A stretch of 64,000 bases of DNA. Origin: Erythrocercus mccallii (lineage: Eukaryota; Chordata; Aves; Passeriformes; Dicruridae). The stretch lies in contig VZRG01000032.1 of assembly GCA_013397435.1 (NCBI GenBank), positions 1,410,931 to 1,474,930 on the forward strand, in the 5' to 3' direction. A program made the translations under genes and the position numbers. The notes beneath the pieces are model-generated. The model ran no database searches, was not told the DNA's origin, and saw only the letters and a program-made list of their open reading frames with translations. The stretch's first letter is position 1, and the number at the start of each line of letters is the position of its first letter. Of the stretch, positions 57,692 to 64,000 are shown piece by piece.

Positions 57692-60600
57692 TACATTGCT
57701 TGCATTATACAATTATACCCTGGCCTAAAGAAGAAATTACATACTTAGAAAAATCCCCATATTGCAAAATAGCCTTATTACTTTTACTGGTTTAAACAAG
57801 TTAATATACTGTATACCTTTATTACATTATACTCCATAGAGATATTTTATATGAAAATATTTGTCATAGAATTTTGTAAAGAAGGATTTGTAGTGCCTAA
57901 TGTTCTACTTATAAAAATTTTTATCACTGTAATTTTAGTAATGAATTCTTCTAAAGAGTTCTGGTTAAAAGCCTTTCGTTTAAAAATCAGCCAAATTTCA
58001 TACCTCAAAATTAGGCTTAATATGCAGTTTACTGTAATTTTCTATTTAATTTGTACTAAAACTTGGTGGGGGTTTGTTTGTTTGTGGTTTATTTTAAATA
58101 GATTTACAGCTATATTCACAGCTACTCTTGTTTACCATATCCAAAGCACATCTAAGCAATTACACATGGAAGTCAAGATGATCTTTTCAGTGATACAGAG
58201 ATGTCAAAAGCTTTCTGCTAAGTTTTATTTTCAGACTTATTTGTAAGTTTTGATTTGTGCTCACAGTTTTACTAATCACTTGTAAATATTACAGAACTCT
58301 TGAGGTTATCTTCCTCAATAATGGACAAAACTACAATCATTCTGTAGATCTGTAGTTAATTACACAGCTAATTCAGGGCACACAAATTCATTAGCTGCAT
58401 TAAAATATCAAGTTCTTAATCTGATTTCAAGCTGACAATAATTTTAGCACATGAAGATCTACAACATTTAGAAATTTTGAAAATTTCTGAAAAACCTTTT
58501 TTTTTTTTAGAAAATCCACGCTCAACAGCAAAAGCTGTAAAGGAGCTTTTGTGAATTTGCAATTCCTCAGCAACAGTTAATTGTGTCTTTAGATGCAACA
58601 GCGCCTACTGTGATCCAAGTACTACAAGCAGCTACGAGGGTGGTCATGGTGAGAATGTATTCTCCCTGTTCTAATCTGCAGCCAACTATAACTGCGAGAG
58701 TCAAATGAATGCATAAACATACTGCTTTGCCACCTAAAACCATGTGTATCCAATATTACTGAAACACTGGGCCAAAATTCATCTCTACAGTAAAGCAATG
58801 GAAGACACCACATGGTGAGGGGACAGCTGTTGTTACTACACAAGCATTCTAATTTTGCATCCAAAAAGCCCCATTCTGGGATTAACTCCCTATACTGAAT
58901 ACAAAATTAAAAGTACAGTTATAGTATAAAGTCTTTAAAATCAAAATAAGCTGCAAGTGTAGACGTAAAAAAATTCATAGCATTCCCATAAATAATAATC
59001 CTTTAGCATGATTTATCGTACATAGCTGGCAATATTGAGGGATTAGTTCACCCAAACCACTATGCACCTTCTGTAGAAAAGAAATATGAATGTGGTTTAT
59101 TGTTCAGCATCACTCTTACATGTGCATCTGCACTTGGCAATTCCATCCCACCTCTTTCAGCGTGACAGTTTTACACTATTAGGATTTTTTAAAATATGAG
59201 GAACACTATTTTCAATTACATTAAAAGCAAGTTTTTAGACAACAAAGCATTTCTTGTCAAGATAAGTCTGACTCATTTAATTCTGTTAATAAGTATAGAA
59301 CTATATATGCTTTTATTGATAAAATGGGAAAGTGGCTGGTATTTGAGAGTTTTTAAGGAAACTTTCAGATTAATTTACAGTACCTTGACATTGAAATAAT
59401 TTGATTCTTCTAGATTAAATTGTAGCTTTAGATGACTTCTTCCGGTCATCAATATACTGCATATTCAATTAAAATCACTGTTGTATGCAAGTTTGGCTAA
59501 CATTTCAATCTATTTAGAACTTTGTGCTATACTTCATTTAATTTTGGTGATACACTGATTTTGAGCACATCTAGTCCACAATCTTGCAAATAAAACAGCA
59601 TCTATTTTACAATACCTCTACAAATATTTTTAGACCAAGGATCCTAGTAAAAATTTGGATAATTTTGCAAATCAGAAAACATTTTAACCTACAAGATGGT
59701 GGTGTTTTGGTCCAGTAACTAAGGAACAGAATGTGAAAGCTTTCCTGATTTAACTTTTTGCTCATAATGTCTTATTTTTATTACAATATTCTTCTAAATT
59801 GTTACAATTTCTTGCTTTGCCTACAAGAAGTCTGAAGTCAGACTTGGATTGTCTAGTCTAATACACACTTGGCATTGTGATCTAGCTGTTGCTGAACACA
59901 AAGGGTCTTGCTCCAGTTCTAAAGATCTGTTGTGAAGCTCTCAAGATCAGCTAAAGTGCATTAATACTCTGAACTGATATTCAAAGCCACATGTTCATAT
60001 ATAAATAACCCTTTGGTCCTTCAAAGCTCTTACACACACCCAACTTTCACTAGTACTGTTTTCATTAGGTGAGCCAACAAAAACAAAGCTATGGTCAGAG
60101 CAGGTCAGTAAGCTCATCTTTTGTGCCCAGGGAGTGCAGCAGTAGAAAACTTTGTGATAACAAGAAAGATTATGTTTATCATTCATTCTTTTCAGTCCCA
60201 TCCTGCTCTGAAAAAACCAGAACCATATGCACATACAGGAGTTAAATGAAGGCAAGCATATAGGTTACCTATGCTTCCCCTAATATTCTCCCAACTCCAA
60301 TTATTTTCATCTCAAGCAATTCCTCTAGTTGTTATATTTTATCTATTTAGATTTATTTTTATCAATCTGTTTTTCAGTTTTTTCTAGTTTCCCATGAAAC
60401 TATGTAAACTTTCTGGATTTGCAACATCATGTTCATAAGGAGCTGCACATATCTGCTACTCACCATAAAGGAATTCATCTTATTTTTGTTTGAACCTGAC
60501 TCCCACTAGCTTTGATGACATCTGGTTCTTGATTTTCAGAGATTCACCTCCAAATAGTCTGCATCCACCAACTTCCAAGTCACAAATTTGTTCAAAATAC

Positions 60601-62316
60601 CCCTCAAGAGTATTCCTCTGTAAGTTGTCTCTTCCTGGCTAGAGTTCTGATCCACTCAGCTGTAAAGCCATGTTACACAAAATACTTCCCATGATGCCTT
60701 TTTCTAAACCACTTGCAATTCCACTGTAACCAACCTCTTTGAAATGAGGTACCAAACTGCACAGAGCAGGATTAATTGTAAGTTATACAGTCGAATAATG
60801 ATTCTTCTCTTTTGCTCTCTGTTCTTAATCAATTTCTAGCAATTTGCATTGGTTTTTGGAAAGATCCTGAGCTGATGTTTTCAATGAAGCCACCACTGAT
60901 AACTCCTCAAGAATCGAGGTCAGCTCAGAGCTCATTATCCCATGCATGAAGTTTGGACAGTCATCCACTGTATCAACCTTTGCATCACTTTGTACTTATA
61001 TATTGGGAAAATTTTCTGCTATTTTATTGCCCAAGCAGTCAAACTCCTAAGATCATTCTGCCGTTCTTCGGTGTTTGTTCTCATGTTCACTATTCCACAC
61101 AATACTACCACTGATAAACTCTCTCACCTCAAGAATCATCTTTTTACCATATTACCATCTTCACTATATGAATATACCAAACAGCAAAATTCCTGTCAGA
61201 AATTCAGCCAAATTGTACTGCTAACCTTGCTCTCTTGAAAGAGATATTTATTTCTACCCTCCATTCCCCATATTTTACTTATTATTTGTCTGGGAAATAG
61301 CCTTTCTCTTATTCCAGTACTGTTTTCTTTCCTTAGGAACCTACAAGCCTTGTTAAACCCTTCTGGAAAATCAAGCAGACATTATCAATCACATCACCTT
61401 CTCCCTGCATATTTGTTTATCTTTCTATAAAGCACGAAGGGATTAAGACAGGACTTCCCATTATGGAAGCAATGTTCAGGACTCCCTGCAGGTCATATTT
61501 ACCTGATGCTCACGAATTCTTCTCTTTGTATCAGTTTTCTGTTAGTTTTCTCTAAAGAGTTGTTGAAAGTACAGGCCTGTAAAGGTCCCTGAATTCCACT
61601 GACAACTTAATAAATACACAGAATGACATGTTTGCCATTTCAGTCCCCAGGCACCCATGAATACAAACAGTTACTTGAATTATTTAATCCTTAAATTTTC
61701 TTTGAACTCTGTGTTGCATATCCTCTGGTTGCAGTAACTTAAATAATTTAATCTTAAACAATATATTACAGAGGTTAAAAAGAACATTAATTTTAGAATT
61801 TTTCAAAGCAACTACATGTAAACATGAAGATATAAGTAACTGTCTTCTCTTATGAAGTTGTCAAAATAATAACCTAACCGTAACCATTTTTTGTTTATAC
61901 TATTCCTCAGACAGGAATGCCTTTGGCATTAAAAGCATTAAAATACTAAACAATATATATAAGGAGACAACAGCTCTTAGAGAATAATGAGAACCTAAGA
62001 ACAGAAGCACGAAGTTTCATCTGCCTCAATTATCAGGTCTTCTACCACATGCAGCAGCAAATATTTTAGAACAGAGCCATGCCCAACATGGACTAGCAAT
62101 TTCCTAAACATGAAGTTGAATCCATTTTGATTACAAAGCAAATTATGAAGTTGTCCACTCTCCTGATCCCATTTTTGCTCTAAATCAACATCATAAGCTG
62201 GCTTTCTACATGTTCAGTTTCTCACTTCTTACCATACCCTACTGCCTTTTCATTTCTCTGTCCCATATATTTCTGCTATGCCCTACACCTTCAGATATTA
62301 TACAGGAGGGAGAAGG

Positions 62317-62365
62317 AAAAAAAAAAAAACCACATTAAAAAATAAAACCCACAAAAAACCCCACT
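62317..62365. repeat. A/C-rich low-complexity tract
   Basis: It starts with a run of twelve or more A residues, then CCACATTAAAAAATAAAACCC and ACAAAAAACCCCAC. It is a simple-sequence tract in the DNAJC1 intron. Confidence 0.7.
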
Positions 62366-63556
62366 ACCAGGAAGCCATGTGATTTCTTTACTTTCTAAAC
62401 CCACAGCTGAATAGAGTCCATAGGAAAAGATAGTACTCTTTGGAGAGATTTTTCTAGACCTTGCCTGTTTGAGAATAAGGATTTCACAGACATTTCCATT
62501 AGTGCTGCCCTGAATAACTGTTACCCCTTGCAATTCACTGCACTATAGACCATTTTCAGCACTGAACAGAACTTTGCAGATTTATATGAAACTCCTCTGG
62601 TGACATTTTGCAATAACAAAAATGTTATCTGTTTCCTGTTCTTGACAAGCATTACTCTAAAGATTTTCTTTTCCATTTTAACATTACTTTGTGTCTATAA
62701 GAAGTCTTGCTGACAGAACCTGTCAAAACCTTTATAAAATCCAAGTGCATTGTAAAGCTCTAATAGTAAGGCATAACTTTTCTTTAAATTCACACTGACT
62801 TCGTACTATTATTTGTAAATTGACACTCCTAATAGTACCATTCATTTCATAACTTCAAAAAATTACTCAGTACAGAATCCATGCTAACCAGTCTGTACTT
62901 CCTACAATTCTCAAGCAAACCCAAGAATTGGTATCCTATTTCTGTGTTTAATTTCAAGGTTCATTTAAGTAATTGCTAAAATATTAACAGCAGTATTAAA
63001 TGGATTTGATATTAGAGTTCTTTTCAGGTCAACGAATGGTGAAAACCATTGTTCCAAGCAATTTGTTATTTATTATCCTAGGATGAACACTTCAATCTAA
63101 AACATTTCTTTCACACTTGTCTTCAACACATGATGTCAAAAATCTCTAAACTTCCTTGTAGTAAACATGGGTGAAAAGGACTTTTGGACCCAGCATTTTC
63201 TAGAAACTGCTTTATATTTTGATCATTCAATATTTCATTAAAATCCTTGATAGTGTTCCTTTCTCTATTTTGTAGGAAAACAAAAAGTTGTAATTTTTTG
63301 TTCTTGGGCTTACCTTATTCTGGATTTGCATAAGCTTTTCTCTTTCTGAAGCTCCCCACCACACTGACCTCCAAAGCAGCTATCTTCACTTTTTAGTCTG
63401 AGACAAGAATAACTTAATTCTAGTAAAATGGTTATATTTGTGATTCCTCCTCTGGCTACCATATTAATTATTCACCATTTTGACAATTTTGTTTTACCTT
63501 CAAGCTATACATTAACCCATCCTAACTGCATGTCAACAGATGATCTGTAAGCATTG

Positions 63557-63641
63557 AAACAAACAAACAAAACCAAAAAAACAATCCCCCATCCAAAAAA
63601 AAAAAAACAAACCAAAAAAACAAAACCCCACCAAAATTCAA
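63557..63641. repeat. A/C-rich low-complexity tract
   Basis: (AAAC)n at 63558-63572 is followed by CAAAAAAAC units, CCCCC and a run of thirteen A. It resembles the tracts at 8.7 and 62.3 kb in composition, without a shared unit. Confidence 0.75.
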
Positions 63642-64000
63642 CTCTGAGAGTTTAAGCACATTACAATCCAAAATGCAAGTAAGTCCATAAACATATAATG
63701 TCAATACAACAGATCCTATACATTTTTGGGAAAACAAAACCAACTGTCATCTATTCAGAAACAACAACTAAAACATTTATTTACAAGTACACTTCACAGC
63801 TAATGCGGGTCAAAAAGTAATTACTATTCAGCTCTCCCATTCCCAAGATGTGCCTCTCTCTCCACATACATCCACATGTATCTTACTTAACCTCAGCAGG
63901 AAGCCATAATGAATAAGAGATTCTCCCACCAGCACCTTCAGCAGTATTATTTGGTGCTGCCAGGGTATTGCTGGATTTGGAATAAGCCATCCCTTAAGAC

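Larger units (their letters stand above)
54316..64000 (-). other. DNAJC1: DNAJC1 intron, 5' part outside the window
   Basis: This 9.7-kb stretch lies upstream of the SANT1 exon in gene sense. It contains the 1.7-kb CR1 copy, AT-rich unique-looking DNA and C/A-rich tracts near 62.32 and 63.56-63.64 kb. I looked on the - strand for exons matching the J-domain or TM region and found none. Confidence 0.72.

Noticed and set aside
57851..58246. 131-codon + strand frame
   Set aside because: It is AT-driven, dominated by Ile, Phe, Leu, Lys and Val, with no motif and no signals.
1..64000. CRISPR arrays, tRNA or rRNA genes, operon-type promoters and an endogenous retrovirus
   Set aside because: I looked for regularly spaced repeats, tRNA arm patterns, paired LTRs and retroviral motifs and saw none. 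The sequence is vertebrate, so prokaryotic features are not expected.

Overview
This is eukaryotic, almost certainly avian, nuclear DNA. It is AT-rich and intron-rich. Its interspersed repeats are CR1 LINE remnants and C/A-rich tracts, and the introns are short for a vertebrate. I cannot place it below the level of bird from the sequence alone. Two protein-coding genes are recognised, converging tail to tail: MLLT10 (AF10, a DOT1L cofactor) on the + strand and DNAJC1 (an ER-membrane J-protein with SANT domains) on the - strand. This is the same neighbour pair found on human 10p12.

Region 1-33.9 kb holds the 3' part of MLLT10. The first 15.2 kb are intron. Nine coding exons follow between 15209 and 32295, all with GT/AG borders and compatible phases (118, 73, 155, 189, 89, 359, 103, 213 and 45 coding bases; 447 residues plus stop). 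They encode the octapeptide motif and leucine zipper that recruit DOT1L, and the Ser/Thr/Gln/His-rich C-terminal tail. A 3' UTR of about 1.6 kb follows, with poly(A) signals at 33518 and 33842 and two Pumilio-type motifs. The 1.3-kb intron at 15327-16656 stands out: it keeps many CpGs and holds a well-formed 108-bp cassette with an in-frame stop, a candidate poison exon.

Region 33.9-39.5 kb is intergenic, with nothing I could recognise.

Region 39.5-64 kb holds the 3' part of DNAJC1, read right to left. Exons lie at 54315-54196 (SANT1), 41949-41901, 41352-40877 (acidic/basic linker and SANT2) and 39698-39630 (end of SANT2 and stop), giving 237 residues plus stop, with a short 3' UTR and a poly(A) signal at 39497-39502. 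Everything beyond 54316 is intron as far as I can see. A perfect 115-bp tandem duplication lies in a small intron at 41478-41708. A 1.7-kb CR1 copy with a damaged reverse-transcriptase active-site region sits at about 54.79-56.49 kb.

The two genes are not known to act together. AF10 is a nuclear chromatin cofactor for H3K79 methylation, while DNAJC1 is an ER-membrane BiP co-chaperone. They share a locus, not a pathway. I found no CRISPR, operon, tRNA or rRNA. The best candidates for something undescribed are the putative poison exon with its CpG-rich surroundings and three intronic open frames with coding-like composition (4719-5177 -, 25247-25636 -, 46160-46351 +) that I could not identify.
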